Positions 12,931 through 25,182 of a stretch of 64,000 nt of DNA are shown one piece after another. The stretch lies in contig OZ231126.1 in the NCBI GenBank assembly GCA_965153355.1, forward strand, positions 39,060,001-39,124,000, in the 5' to 3' direction. Below the pieces are notes generated by a model. It did not search any database. It saw nothing but the letters and a program-made list of their open reading frames with translations, and was not told the DNA's origin. Position 1 is the first letter of the stretch, and each line of letters starts with the position of its first letter. The position numbers and the translations under genes were made by a program. The DNA comes from Flaccisagitta enflata (taxonomy: Eukaryota; Chaetognatha; Sagittoidea; Aphragmophora).

Positions 12931-13611
12931 TTCAAAGTCTCGCGCATCCTGTGCGTTCGCATTCGCATCCCGGATCGCATCCTTACCCCTGATAGAGGCA
13001 CAAAGAGAAATAGAGACAGACAGACGGACGGAAAAACATACAGAAATGGGCAGACGAACTGACAAACAGACTGATACAAAACAGACAGAAAAAAATGGCA
13101 GACAGAAAGGCAATCAGCCGAGTGGAAAAACAGATGAGCAGACAGGCACAAGACCTAAGCACAATCAGACAGTCAGATAAATAAAGAAGCGAGAGATTTT
13201 CGGTGTCCTTATCCCCGTTTAATGCTATAATGATACCACTACAACGGATGTGATTTTAGGGATATTTCCGTAAACATGTCTGCACAATCCTAAATATGAC
13301 CGCTCTCTGTCAAGATGCTTGCATGAATGTATGCAGTTCACCGTAATTCGTAGAGATTTAATGGCAACCAAATTGACCAAAAGTAAGGAAAAAAACAGCC
13401 CCTTTTACGACTAATTGCGCCCCCTGTCGGTTAAGAAGACTTGGCTCAGCGGCGTGTCACTTGACCCTCGCAGCTTGATGCCCGCCGAAACAGCGCCATC
13501 TGAATGGCACCCCCCTTGGCGCCATCTGAATGGCACCCCCCTTGGCGCCTAAAGCTCGTCTTTCTCTTGCCGCGCCATATGCGTGTCGATTGTGTTTCTA
13601 ATTCGCCATCT

Positions 13612-13695
<84 letters not shown>

Positions 13696-14167
13696 TAGCT
13701 CCAGTCATTTCAGCTTTTCTCTTGAACCAAACAAAAAAAATGCTTGGATGGATGCAGGCTGTGCTGTTAAAACGTTCATGCAATCAAATAATCGTATTCA
13801 TGCAAATGAGAGTAATAACACATTAAAGCGATGGTCTTATCAGCATTTCTACACTTAGCGTAGATGATGTTTCCTTTTTGCCTCAATGTCTTGATGCAAA
13901 GATGCTGATTGTTTCAGTCATCGATGTTTCCGTTCTAATGACGTTCGTTCTCCGTCTTGGCATTTACATATTGTTTCTGGGTGTAATGTAATGTAAAAGG
14001 CGAAGTTAAAGCACTCTGTGAGTCAGTGTTACAACGTCGCACAATTTCCACTGATATTCGGGCAATAGTCTCCATCACTTTGCTCGTGTTTCTTTGGCTT
14101 TTTAGATCTCTCCCATTTTCTCATCATGTTTCGTCTCTCTGTTCGTCTTTGCTTGTTATATCTGCAT

Positions 14168-14170
14168 TGT

Positions 14171-14228
<58 letters not shown>

Positions 14229-14232
14229 TGTG

Positions 14233-14287
<55 letters not shown>

Positions 14288-14356
14288 AGTGTAAGTGTGT
14301 GTGTGCTATGGAGAGTGGTTGATCTCTCTCTCTCTCTCTCTCTCTCCCTATCTATA

Positions 14357-14408
<52 letters not shown>
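14168..14408. repeat. (GT)n then (CT)n microsatellites
   Basis: A GT run to about 14300 and CT runs to 14408. In copy A the same place (about 3556-3580) has only about ten GT units. The expansion lies roughly 150 bases upstream of the TATA-like site of copy B. Confidence 0.95.
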
Positions 14409-14412
<4 letters not shown>

Positions 14413-14560
14413 TTCTTTTTCTCAACGGTTCCTGTTGTGCTGTCCTATTCTTCATACCCTGCCCCTCCTCCTCTCCTCCTCCCCTCCGCCTCTCCTCCTC
14501 CTCCTTTCCACAGGATTTCTCTCCGATTCCCGATATTAGTTTCTTGTCGTTCTGCGAGGA

Positions 14561-14567
14561 TATAACA
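14561..14567 (+). promoter_or_regulatory. altered TATA box of noggin copy B
   Basis: At the position of TATAAAA in copy A, copy B reads TATAACA, one A-to-C change in the core of the box. The flanks 'tgcgagga' and 'gcgcgctccgtcaaatcg' are unchanged. This could weaken transcription of copy B; inference only. Confidence 0.5.
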
Positions 14568-14964
14568 GCGCGCTCCGTCAAATCGATATTCACAACCAAA
14601 TATTTGCCTCGAGCAAACAAAAATCAATCAACCCTTTCCTTCCTCTCTTTATATCTCTGTATCTCTCTTCCACGTTCTGGTAATCAACCATCGCATCGGT
14701 TAGTCATACCATCGTTGATAACCACGAAGAGAAGAAACAACAACAAACACTTTCAACGTTTCCACTTCGCTACTTCGGAAAAAAAAATTCATTCAAATCA
14801 AATCAACGAAAAAACAAACAATTCGCAAAAACATCTTCTGCGTCAATCCCAATCTATCAAGAAAATCTCGCCATCTAATAACTAAGGATCAAAAGAAACC
14901 AAATCTGTCTCTACTTACTTTGGAGGATCCAAAACTGTTTCTTGAATAAAAAACTACATTGACA

Positions 14965-15768
14965 ATGTCTCCCTGTCAAGTCGTCTCCGTCCTCGTTTCC
15001 GTCGCCCTCATTTCCGGCATCTTCGTCGTCGTCGATTCCAAGGCGTTGATGCCCAATTCCATCGCCGCCGCCGCTGCCGCCGCCGCTTCCTCGTTATCCT
15101 CCTCCCCGGGCGTCGTTCTCGGCGCCGCGTCTCCGTCCAACGTGGCCGCCGCCGTCGCCGCCGCCAAGTCGCTGACGCCATCTTCGCGTCGCGTGGCTTC
15201 GCTTTTCCGTCAGAGTCTCTTCCAAGCGTTTGTCGAGGCTCAAAGTCAAGGAGATTGGTTCCGCAATTTGGAGCTGCTCGGCCGCGACAACTTCGTCGAG
15301 GACTTCATGTCGATCCAAGACCCTCGTCAAGGCTCCGAAGCCGGCGCTTTGCTGGCGGAAACCACGGACAGTCTCCGCGAAGCCGAAATCGCGGCTCAAG
15401 TGGAAAACGTCTTCGCTAAAGAAAAGAAATTCGCGTCGACGCGTTTGGGACAAAAGATGAAGAGGAAGTTGGCCAAGATGCTCGCCAAACGCACCAACTG
15501 CCCCGTCGTCTACGAGTGGCAAGATCTCGGCGAACATCATTTTCCGCGCTACATTCGTACCGGCAGCTGCTCGCAGAAGAGATCGTGCAGTTTCCCGTCG
15601 GGTATGGGCTGCAAACCGGCGGAACAATCCCATTTGACGCTTCTCAGAAGATTCTGCGGCGCCAGAAGATGGGGGAAAGCTGAAGTGGAACCTTTCAATC
15701 CCGACGCAACTTGTAGATGGATCTCTATCAAATACCCCATCGTTACGAAATGCTCTTGCTCTTGTTAG
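14965..15768 (+). CDS. noggin: noggin-type BMP antagonist, copy B
   Basis: Same length (267 residues) and identical protein to the copy at 4146-4949: signal peptide, Ala/Ser-rich and helical middle, basic segment, and nine-cysteine C-terminal knot ending KCSCSC. By eye I find three nucleotide differences, all synonymous: TTT to TTC and GGA to GGT in the SFPSG motif, and GGC to GGG in RRWGK. The leader from about 14570 and the 3' region to about 16260 are also nearly identical. The promoter region upstream of 14500 is not: the GT/CT tracts are expanded and the TATA box is altered. The duplicate is either very recent, kept uniform by gene conversion, or an uncollapsed haplotype in the assembly. 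Confidence 0.92.
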   Translation: MSPCQVVSVLVSVALISGIFVVVDSKALMPNSIAAAAAAAASSLSSSPGVVLGAASPSNVAAAVAAAKSLTPSSRRVASLFRQSLFQAFVEAQSQGDWFRNLELLGRDNFVEDFMSIQDPRQGSEAGALLAETTDSLREAEIAAQVENVFAKEKKFASTRLGQKMKRKLAKMLAKRTNCPVVYEWQDLGEHHFPRYIRTGSCSQKRSCSFPSGMGCKPAEQSHLTLLRRFCGARRWGKAEVEPFNPDATCRWISIKYPIVTKCSCSC

Positions 15769-16204
15769 ATGTCCCCCTCAACCGCCATTCTTTTTTGGGT
15801 TTCAGTATGGGAAATATCGTTTTCACTGTCTAACATGCGATCCGGCCACCCCCTGGCCACTATACCCCTCATATCAATGACTTAACATTGTATCGGCCGC
15901 GTACCTTATTACCTCAACATGCTCAATTGCGTTCTGTGAACGCTCCGTCTATATTGTGATGAATCTCGATCTCAATTTGATTGTAGAGTGTTGATTTCAA
16001 CCTTATTTTATTAATTTTCTTGTCATAATAACATCCGTTACTCTCGTTATATAGAATGTTGTTCATAACAAATGTTGAATATTTTGATGTAGATTGCTCC
16101 TTTTCTCCCTCGATTCTATCGTATCGTATTGTTCATTGTTTTTGACATTGCCTCTTGAAATTTGATCTCACTCGCTAACTATTCAAATGTATTTTATGAT
16201 TTCA

Positions 16205-16210
16205 AATAAA
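16205..16210 (+). terminator. poly(A) signal of noggin copy B
   Basis: AATAAA in the same context as in copy A, about 440 bases after the stop codon. Confidence 0.6.
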
Positions 16211-16841
16211 AACTGGGAAAGTCATCTTTGATGAAAAAAAAACGTTTAAGTCATTGAAAAAGAAAAGTCACAGGTGCGCCAATCGAAACCCGAGACAGTT
16301 CAAGCTAGCTGTAGAGAGAGAGAGAGAGAGCAACTTCTGTCTTGCGACCATGTGATTGCGGCGGCAAGAGTCTCCGATGATCGTCATGGATTTTGTTTTG
16401 TCGTTTTGTTGTTGTAAGACTGAGACTAATCGTGAATTCGACACCAATGACCAACAGTCCGTCTAATTAGTCTTGGACTCTTTGACCCATTCAGTGAGAG
16501 AGCAATCGCAGACGACGATAGAGACGACGGAGAGAGCATGCAGGAGTTCAGTTTTGACGATGACGACGATGGCGATGGCGATAACGATGACGATGACGAC
16601 GACAATGAAGGAGTCTGCCAATGTATCGAATACCAGTTTAACGAGTAGTTATGACGAAGATGACGCCTTCGCAATCGAGGGTGGTGACGGGGCCGAGAGG
16701 AAGGGGGCGCCATTGCACACAGCGCCACCAATCTCTACCACGTGGTGCCGAAGTAACAGTGCAGCGGCGCCAATGAACATAGCGCCCCTCCTACCGTAGC
16801 TGTAGAGGTGGGGCGACACCGAGCTATATAGATAGAAAGTG

Positions 16842-16843
16842 TC

Positions 16844-16898
<55 letters not shown>

Positions 16899-17035
16899 GC
16901 GCCAGCAGCAGCAGCAACAGCAACAACAACAACAGCGACGACGACGGCGACGGCAATGACAGCGACGACGACGACGGCGACGACGACGACGGCAACAACA
17001 ACATGCGGCAACGACGCGACAGCGACAACAACAAA
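16842..17035. repeat. (AAC)n, CAG and GAC compound microsatellite (copy B)
   Basis: Starts as pure AAC, then changes to irregular CAG/GGC/GACG units that are absent at the matching place in copy A. The sequence up to 17120 is similarly altered. Confidence 0.9.
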
Positions 17036-17404
17036 TTTATAACTACATCGCGTGCGCAGCAGAAATATTTAACGCCGAAAGCAACAAAAACAGCGCAACG
17101 ACAATATGCGAAAACCATTGACTGGGCAGCTCGATAGTCGATGCTTCATCGTCATTCAGGCGCAGCCAGACAGCGGATTGGAAGGATGGACGGACGGACG
17201 GACGGACCGGACGGAAGGGACATTACGATCTATCTCTATAATATCTGAAGGGAGGTTTTTGATAACGAGTGACGCGTGCGAGCTAATGAAGCCGAGTAAC
17301 AGAAATTCTCTCGTCAGGATGATGAGGAAGAATTGGATGATTTCGCAGACGATCGCAGTGTCCTCTGATCACCTGTTGTCCATTCACGCCTCTTTCCCTT
17401 TGTC

Positions 17405-17597
17405 TTTCTTGCTATATTTCTTTCTTTCTTTCTTTTTTTTCTTTTTCTGTTTTTGTTCTTCCTTTTTCTCCTTCTTTCTCTTCTTTCTCTTTCTTTCTTT
17501 CTTTCTTTCTTTCTTTTTCTTTCTTTCTTATATATTTCTTTCTTTCTTTCTTTCTCTCTTTTCTTTCTTTCTTTCTTTTTTTTTCTTTCTCTCTTTC

Positions 17598-17629
<32 letters not shown>

Positions 17630-17635
17630 TCCTTT

Positions 17636-17677
<42 letters not shown>

Positions 17678-17695
17678 TTTCTTTCTTTTTCCTTC
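17405..17695. repeat. (CTTT)n microsatellite (copy B)
   Basis: Degenerate CTTT run matching 6697-6964 of copy A. Confidence 0.95.
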
Positions 17696-17706
17696 CTTCC
17701 CTTTTT

Positions 17707-18344
17707 GGGCAGCGGCCCCAAGGCCGGGCAAAGGGCCGATGTCCTGTAGAACACAGGGATGAACTATTACATATGTAAGTCTGACTGTCCCCCCCAGCTT
17801 GTTGGTCCAAATCTCAGCCTGTTAGCCCAAATCCCAGTCTATTGGCCCAAATCCTCTCCCACTGGCTTGAGTCCCAGCCTGCTGGCCCAAATCCCAGCCT
17901 GCTGGCCCAAATCCCAGCCTGTTGAACCCAATCCCAGCCTGTTGACCCTAGCCTCAAGGCCCTAATTCCAGCCATAGGGCTCAATTGAATAATTATTAGC
18001 CTTAAAGCCTAAATCCAGACAAAATCTCAGCCTTTAGACTCAAATCCCTGCATCCAGACCCAAACATCAGCCAAATGACCCTTAGCCCACCTAAATAGAT
18101 CAACTCTGAAACCACGCCTTACATGTGTAACAAGGCCGTAAACACTACAGGACAGCCGCGGATGGTTGGGCAGGAGCAGTAATGCAATACCGCTTGCAAT
18201 TCAGAAATGTTACGGACCAACAGACCAACACGGCAAGGTGTAGAGTAGCCTGTCCGCGACTGAAAATAGTCACAGGTGGACTTACATAACGGTTCACCCC
18301 TGTGTACTACAGGACACCAGCCCTTTGATGCTGATGCCCTGCTT
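17707..18344. mobile_element. inverted-repeat element R2 (copy B)
   Basis: Copy of 6975-7612 at a constant offset of 10732, including the nested R1 element (about 18115-18267). I see no differences on reading. Confidence 0.65.
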
Positions 18345-18455
18345 TCACCCCACTACTTCACATGATCACTCCAAGCAGAGCATCAGGTACCGCTGCCCAT
18401 GTGCGATCCTTGGATGACTAGTTCTTTTCTTTCTTTTGTTGGTTTATTCCCTTTT

Positions 18456-18840
18456 GGGCAGCGGCCCCAAAGGGGCCGATGACCTATGCTTTAACATATG
18501 CAGAAATTTCTCCTCCTACGTTCCCCCCCTGCTTTTAGTCTCAAGGACCAAATTCCAGCCTCGAGGCCTAAATTCCAGCATCAAGGCCCAAATCTCAGCC
18601 TTGAACCCAAATCTCAGCCTTGAGGCCCAAATCCCAGCCTCCAGGGCCAAATCCCAGCCTCCAGGCCCAAATCCCAGCCTCGAGGCCCAAACCCCAGCTC
18701 GCTCAAATCCCAGCCATGAGGCTAAAATCCTTGCCTCTAGGCTCAAGTCCCAGCTTCTAGGCCCAAATTCCAGCCTCTCTCCGCCGCACACTCCCCAATA
18801 CACTCACATAGGGGCAACGGGTACCTCTGACCATCTAACG
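18456..18840. mobile_element. R2-related repeat with 20-bp array (copy B)
   Basis: Counterpart of 7724-8112. The array is slightly shorter at its right end ('ccccagctcgctcaaatccc' instead of the longer form in copy A). Confidence 0.55.
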
Positions 18841-19084
18841 CTTTTGCGACTATTTACTTTTCTTCATGATTTCTTGTATCGTCTTGTTTCGTCTTGTTCA
18901 GTGTTATTGTCTGTCATACTATCTTTCTGATTGGTGTTTTTCTCTGTCCGAATGTCTAATTGTGTCTGTCTGGCTAAATGTCAGTCCGTCTGTCTGACCG
19001 TTATTTTAACCGTGTTTTTCAGATGGTTGCCTGTCTCCCTTTCTCTGTCTGTCTGTTTGTCTGTCTGTCTGTGTCAGTCTGTCT

Positions 19085-19550
19085 CAGGGTTGAAAGGGTG
19101 GATAAATCCGTTTGAAAAATCCGTATTTATCCGGATGGATAAAAATGGACTTTTTCAAGTGAATTTTGAAAAAATCTGGATTTTTCTGGATTTTTTCAAG
19201 TTTCTATTTTAAAATGGTCAAACTTGTAGGAAAATGATATTGAATGATCTCAAATCATCATTAGGACAAACATTTGTCGTCTCACAGATTTTGCTCTGTC
19301 TCTGAACGTAAGAGGGCATTTGTTTCTGGGTCAGTTGAACTGCTCTGTGTCCCCTTTATTAATCATTTATAGTGTTTTTCTAAAACCTTATCATTGTATG
19401 CCCTCTATCAACTTTCAAACGAGTACTTAATCACATTGTATAGCACATTTTAGAAAAAAATCTTTAAGTTGAAAAAATCCATGATTGAATCCGGATTAAT
19501 CTAAAAAAATCAGGATTTCAATGGATTTTTTCAAACAAAATGGAACCCTG
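19085..19550. mobile_element. hAT-type MITE (copy B)
   Basis: Same 466-base element with the same 8-base flanking repeats as at 8357-8822, so the insertion came before the duplication. Confidence 0.75.
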
Positions 19551-19659
19551 GTCTGTCACTATTTCTAAGAAATTTGAACAACATTACTACTCAACCCCTA
19601 TCTTACCTACCCTATCTTTGTCTCTTTCCTTCTGTTTGTCTGTCGGTCTGTCAGTCACT

Positions 19660-19713
<54 letters not shown>

Positions 19714-20179
19714 TATATATTAAAATATATATCTCTCAATTATCAGTGCATTCAACTCATGTATTAAGGTCATCTCGCCAAAAAGAAGAACAAAAATGAA
19801 GTAGAAGAGAAAAGAAGTAGAAAAAAAAAGAAGACAAAAGGAAGAAAAGAAGATGAAGAAGAAGAAGAAGAAGAAGAAGAAGAAGAAGAAGAAGAAGAAG
19901 AAGAAGAAGACAAAGACTACTGGACCGAATCCTCGAGGTTATTTATAGTGGTCATTTTTTGGAAATCCTGGTTTCTCGGATGAGTGCGATGGGTAATCAT
20001 GAGCTGGAAGGATCCCTCAGGCGCCAATTCACACGCATTCATTCACACGCATTCATGGTGTTAAAAAAAGAAAACATCCCTCGAAGACAGGAGAGAAAAT
20101 CCTCAAGACGAGTCGTAATTCTCAGACTGCTCATTGTTGAGGTTGTTATTGTCTGCACCACTACCAATTGATGGGTTAG

Positions 20180-20500
<321 letters not shown>

Positions 20501-20955
20501 GTTTTGTCACAGTATTGATGCATATTTTCCACATTTCAATTCTTTGTTGGTGTTCTTTTATCAATTGGTTGCGGTTGCACTGATTTTGGAGCCGCGAATC
20601 GAACCAATACTTTTAACTGGTAATAACCATTACTTGACAAAAAGGTCAATTTGGTCGCGGGTACATTTTGGAATAAACCCATCTGTCTTTGGCGTTTTGA
20701 AAAATGAACCGAAATGAAACTTTTTTTTGGCTAAAAAGGCCACACTTATACCAAGAAAATGTACAGGTATAGGTATAGGTATAGGTGAAAAAAGTCCATT
20801 TGGTGATCCAACTCTAAGGATGAAAACAAAATCGCACAGACCATCAATTTTCACAAAAAGTGATGTCACAGTTCAAGTCCATGCACCTTGCCCCTGGGTT
20901 TGCAACCGGTAGTTGCAAAATAGTAAACTGATCTGTCCATAAAATAGAAAAACAA

Positions 20956-21071
20956 TAAAAAACAAACAAACAAACAAACAAATAATCAAACAAACAAACA
21001 AACAAACAAACAAACAAACAAACAAACAAACAAACAAACAAACAAACAAACAAACAAACAAACAAACAAAC
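20956..21071. repeat. (AAAC)n microsatellite
   Basis: Nearly pure CAAA run. A short AGGTAT hexamer repeat lies upstream at about 20765-20790. Confidence 0.95.
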
Positions 21072-21121
21072 AGACAAACCAAAACCAAAACCAAAAGTAA
21101 AGCAAAAATGAAAGAAACTAA

Positions 21122-21320
21122 CAAGTGACGCGGGGTCACAATATCGTTGCGGACGGGTGGGCAGGGGCATCCAACCCAGATTCACACCCCAACTCCCACC
21201 CCACACACAAACATACACGAAAAGTATCCAAAATGCTGGTTTTACCACTTTTCGACTCGGTCATTACGAACCAACGGACGGACAAAGCCTCTCATGGAGT
21301 TGCATGTCCGCAACTAAAAA
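21122..21320. mobile_element. dispersed repeat R1
   Basis: Begins 'aagtgacgcggggtcacaat', then 'gttgcggacgggtgggcagg', and ends 'catgtccgcaactaaaaa'. The sub-terminal GTTGCGGAC and GTCCGCAAC form short inverted repeats. No coding capacity. Confidence 0.65.
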
Positions 21321-21540
21321 TGAACCATGCAATAATTGAATTTGAATTATTCCAATTGGTTGTGATTTATTAGTTCATAACACTTTGACGATATGCAGAA
21401 TTGCAGATGACCAATTCACACAGATTTCTAGTTTTGTTCCGTCGTTATCGCAATGATTAAGGTTGCCCGAAAAAAAAGCAAACCGAATATCACTTTTTCC
21501 TTTTTCAAAGTGAACGGTTATCAGGAACGGAAAGGGGAAA

Positions 21541-21753
21541 ATGTTTTCGTCTTTGCCGATTTTCGTGGTTTTTCTTTGTCGTCTTTTGTTGGTTTCTTCG
21601 TTGCCGAAAGATGACGCCACGACAGCGCAGGAAACCTGGATCGGAAGGGCGCTCTGGGAAAACGACGAACCAGGTCAGTTGACAAGCAAAGATTTTGCCA
21701 TATCAAATGAAAATAAGCAAGACTTTGTTGCAACACATTTCGGGATAAGTTAA
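21541..21753 (+). CDS. signal-peptide-bearing small ORF or first exon
   Basis: A 70-residue frame starting at ATG 21541. The first about 22 residues (SLPIFVVFLCRLLLVSS) form a good signal peptide, followed by an acidic polar tail. It could be a short secreted peptide. Alternatively it is a first exon: a GT donor follows CCAG at 21673 (GTCAGT, phase 1). That phase matches the phase-1 acceptor of the ADAMTS propeptide exon at 49923. The 28 kb between them holds the oppositely oriented receptor cluster. No homology recognised within the peptide itself. Confidence 0.35.
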   Translation: MFSSLPIFVVFLCRLLLVSSLPKDDATTAQETWIGRALWENDEPGQLTSKDFAISNENKQDFVATHFGIS

Positions 21754-21782
21754 ACCTTCACCTAGGGCAATCTCATACAGAA

Positions 21783-21978
21783 CAAGTGACGCGGGTTCAC
21801 TATATCGTTGCGGATGGGTGGGTAGGGGCGTTCAACCCCCAATCACAACCCAACCCTCACTCCTTCCCCCCACTCGTTTTTCCACTTTTCAACTTGATCA
21901 TTATGGACAAATTGACGGACTGACGGACCGATGGATGGACAAAGCCCCTTATAAAGTTGCGTGTCCGCAACAAAAAAG
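21783..21978. mobile_element. dispersed repeat R1
   Basis: 'acaagtgacgcgggttcact' at the left, 'cgttgcggatgggtgggtag' next, GACGGAC-type units, then 'cccttataaagttgcgtgtc' and 'cgcaac' at the right. Confidence 0.65.
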
Positions 21979-22402
21979 TCTTATCGTAAATTCTCTTCAA
22001 CGGGCAGTTTGGACACACGGCTTGATCACCATATCCAGTTGCAATTTTTTTAAAGACCATCCATAGTCCATAATCTGCCAGAATCCAATGTTAATCTAAC
22101 TAAAACAACAAATGAGGCACATATGTCAAAAACCTGCCTGTCTACATGAATTGAAAACAATCGATGATAACGTAAACTGCGCCAAAGAGAATTTACTTTG
22201 ATTAAGAGAAAGTCAGCAACTGAAAGGTGTCGTAGGAGAATTCCTTTTCCTACGAAAAATTCAATTTTGTTTCTGATTTGTAAAAAGATAGTATATAGAT
22301 CGAAGAAAGATATAACACCAATCGCAGAATGATCAATAAAATGAAACATGAAATCAAGTCATGAGACACCAAGAGAATAATAAAGGCATCGTCAATTCGG
22401 CA

Positions 22403-25087
22403 TCAGTAAATTTGGCTGATTTTCGCATCAATCAACCATGCCTTATCAACCCAGCCCCGACGTTTTTTGCTTTTATCGTAAAAGTAATCGATGATCGAAA
22501 TAATAACAGCAATCAGTCCGGCAAAAAACACGCAACAAAAGACGCCAGCGTAACTATCAAACCTCAGAGATTTGCCCGTTTTGGTCTCATTGATGGCCGA
22601 CCAGTCACGTTTGTACTTTCTCACGATCTGATCGATAACGCCAGACCGACTGAATCTCTCGAGTAATTCTATGACTTTTGACTGATGCCTCCATCCATTT
22701 CTCATCGCGAACCCGTAACTGACGTAACTGAAATAACCATCCAAAGTGTACAACCTGTGCTTTTCCGGTATGTGACCTTTCAGCCATTCGATGTTGGCGT
22801 CAAAATCAACCCAAACGTCTCCGGCCATCAACCTTTCCATGGGGCCTTTCCTCCATCCACAATGGGTTATGTTGATAAACTGCACCCGCCCCCGTTTGAT
22901 CAATTTGTTCAAAACGCAGTTATCTAAACTTTTAATTTCTTCTTCGTAAATGTCAAAGCCACTGACGTTGTAATCTGAATGTATGATTTCATCGATCGAT
23001 TTTAAAGGTTTTGACAGAGAATTTTCCGAAAAAATGGCCGCCAAATTGGCCGTGTATGTTGCTACGAAAATGAGGCAGAAAAAACTCCACCATTGCTTCA
23101 GAACTTTACCACCGGTGGAAACCGGATGTTTGTCTACGCCCATCTGTACAGATCCCAATGAAAAATAACAAAGACTTTCCCAGAATGTAAAATCTTCTTT
23201 GGGTTTGGTTGAATTCACCGATTTCATGCTCAGAAATGAGATGAAAGTGAGAATGGAAGCGTAGACGATCCAAACTAAGGCAAAAGTGAGCCAAATTTGC
23301 CATTTGAACGGTTTGAAGAAGATCAAAAAGTCGATGCTTTCTTCTCGCTTAAGCATGACGGCCTGAGCTCCGCCCATCGCGAATGTCGGGGTCATCGTGT
23401 AGCTGTCAAAAAAATTTGAAATTGGCGTTGCATTAATGAATTAGAGACGGATACACTGACCCCAGTCACAAGTGGGTGGGCCGGGGCAGTGATGCAAAAA
23501 GTCGTTTGCTATCCAACAATGTGGCCGACGGACGGACTAACGGACCGACAGATCGATACAGCAACATAATGAGTGCCCGCGACAAAAAATGGCGAGCGAA
23601 TTCCTATTTTCAACCCTAGCGGACAGTGTCGATTTACCACGCGAATCAAAAAAAAAGACGCACTTTTAAATGGTTAATTTAGCCAATAAATCTTCAAAAA
23701 AACTACAAAAAATTTTAGGTCATTTTGAAGCTCTTTGAAAGTACTTTCATTTGGCGCTAATCTGGTATTGCTATCTTTTTTCGTCTAGAAATGGCATCAG
23801 TTTGAGTAAAAACGTTGCCTATTTCAGTTTCGCAATCCGTATGAAAAAGTGCATTTTAGCAAAATAGTGCTTCTCTTTGCAGAGCTCTTGCTCCTAAACC
23901 GTTTGAGATTCAGATCTGGGATTGGTCTAAAATGATAGATTTTTTGAAAATCTTTCAAAATATTTTAATATATTTGATTTTTTCATCTGTTTTATCAATT
24001 AATAGATAGGTGCGTCTTTTTTTGTTTTGATCCAAGTGGTAACTCGAAATTGAATTCAATTTAAGTTTTTATGTAACTAGGCCGGATAAACGGCTACCCT
24101 AGTCGCGTGCGGGTGGGTAGGGGCCATCATTGAGGTCACTACAGCACTTGCGCAAGTGCAGTGAGGCCAAAGACCGAAAAAAAAAACCAAAAAACAAAAC
24201 AAAACATAAAATAGTCGCAAAAGCGTTAGATGGTCAGCGGTACCCGAGCCCTGCCCTAGTAGGTTGTGCATGAAGTTGAAGGGGAGGCAGGGCAGCGGCC
24301 CGAAAGGGTCGATGACCTATGCTTTCACACATATGGGGAATTTTCTCTTTCTCCTCTTCCTCCTCCCAGTCTCATGGCCCAAATCCTATCCGCAAGGCCC
24401 AAATCCTAGCCTAAAGACTCAAATCCTAACCAAAAGGCTCAAATCCGCCTGGAGGTCAAAATCCCAGCCTTGAGGCCCAAATCACATCCTTGCACCTGGT
24501 ATATGAACCTCAAGGCTTAAGATTTGGGCCTCACAGCTGGGATTTGAGCCTCAAGGATGAGATTTGGGCGTAAAGGCTGGAATTTGGGTCTCCAGGCTAG
24601 AATTTGGGCCTTTAGGCTAGGATTTGGGCCACAAGACTGAGAACTGGGTCTCGGGACTGGGATTTGGGCCTGGAGACTGAGGGGGGGGGCGGATGGACAG
24701 AGAAGGAGGAGGAGAAAATTCCCCATAAGTATAGGTCATCGACCCCTTTGGGACCGCTGCCCAAAAAGTAAAGTGTGATGGAGCGAACGACGGAGGGAAA
24801 AAAGCGTAGCACGCGACTGAAATAGGTTTAATGTTCACTCACTTTGAAATGTTTGCTCTTCTCATTCTGCCATCGTCCATTCTTTGAACGATGATGTCTG
24901 CGGATTGACTTCTGAATGTCGCCGTCATGTCATCCCAAGAACGAACCGCGGGACGAAAATTGGCGACGTTGAGATTGTAGGCGATTCGTTCCCAAATATC
25001 GATGCAAATGCCGCGCAATATTCCGTCATCTTTAAAAACAAAGTCATCTTCGGAATTGGTGGTTATAGCCACAGTCGTGTCATGCAT
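22403..25087 (-). CDS. glutamate-receptor-like channel 1 (IR-type, no ATD)
   Basis: Two coding exons: 25087-24843 and 23402-22403, joined in phase 2 (donor GTGAGT, acceptor ..GACAG), 414 residues. Exon 1 is the first half of the ligand-binding domain (GICIDIW, then SADIIVQRM). Exon 2 carries M1 (about 116-140), the pore loop with FSLGSVQMG (about 160-170), M3 with the family signature ATYTANLAAIF (about 195-205), the second ligand-binding lobe and M4 (about 360-390). There is no amino-terminal domain. By my alignment the arginine that holds the ligand carboxylate is kept (MRR). The first ATG (25087) has no signal peptide behind it, so a 5' exon is probably missing from this model. The intron of 1.4 kb contains an R1, a foldback and an R2 element. 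Function as a cation channel is inferred from the family; the ligand is unknown. Confidence 0.85.
23460..23590. mobile_element. dispersed repeat R1 in the intron of receptor 1
   Basis: 'cagtcacaagtgggtgggcc' on the left, GACGGAC units, and 'gagtgcccgcgacaaaaaa' on the right. Confidence 0.5.
23630..24045. mobile_element. MITE-like element with terminal inverted repeats
   Basis: The left end 'tcgatttaccacgcgaatca' and 'aagacgcact' are mirrored by 'aggtgcgtcttttttt' and 'gatccaagtggtaactcga' on the right, giving about 38-base imperfect inverted repeats around an AT-rich core. No coding sequence. Confidence 0.6.
24075..24135. mobile_element. R1 left-end fragment
   Basis: 'aactaggccggataaacggc' and 'tagtcgcgtgcgggtgggta'. 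The right half of the element is not recognisable. Followed by an 'R2 right end' motif at about 24208-24250. Confidence 0.5.
24290..24762. mobile_element. R2 foldback element in the intron of receptor 1
   Basis: A near-palindrome. The left arm starts 'gggcagcggcccgaaagggt' then 'cgatgacctatgctttcaca' and 'ggggaattttctc'. The right arm is its reverse complement ('gagaaaattcccc', 'aggtcatcgacccctttggg', 'ccgctgccc'). Each arm then carries 20-base units of the 'aaatcctagcctaaaggccc' type, inverted about a centre near 24510. Good example of the R2 family. Confidence 0.75.
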
Positions 25088-25182
25088 CACCTTTTTTCTT
25101 GGTTGAAGAATAAAATGAGGGATTTTTGAAACCAGATTGCCGCTTCAAGATTACAGGTTCTTGACTCGCGCTATCAATCCTT

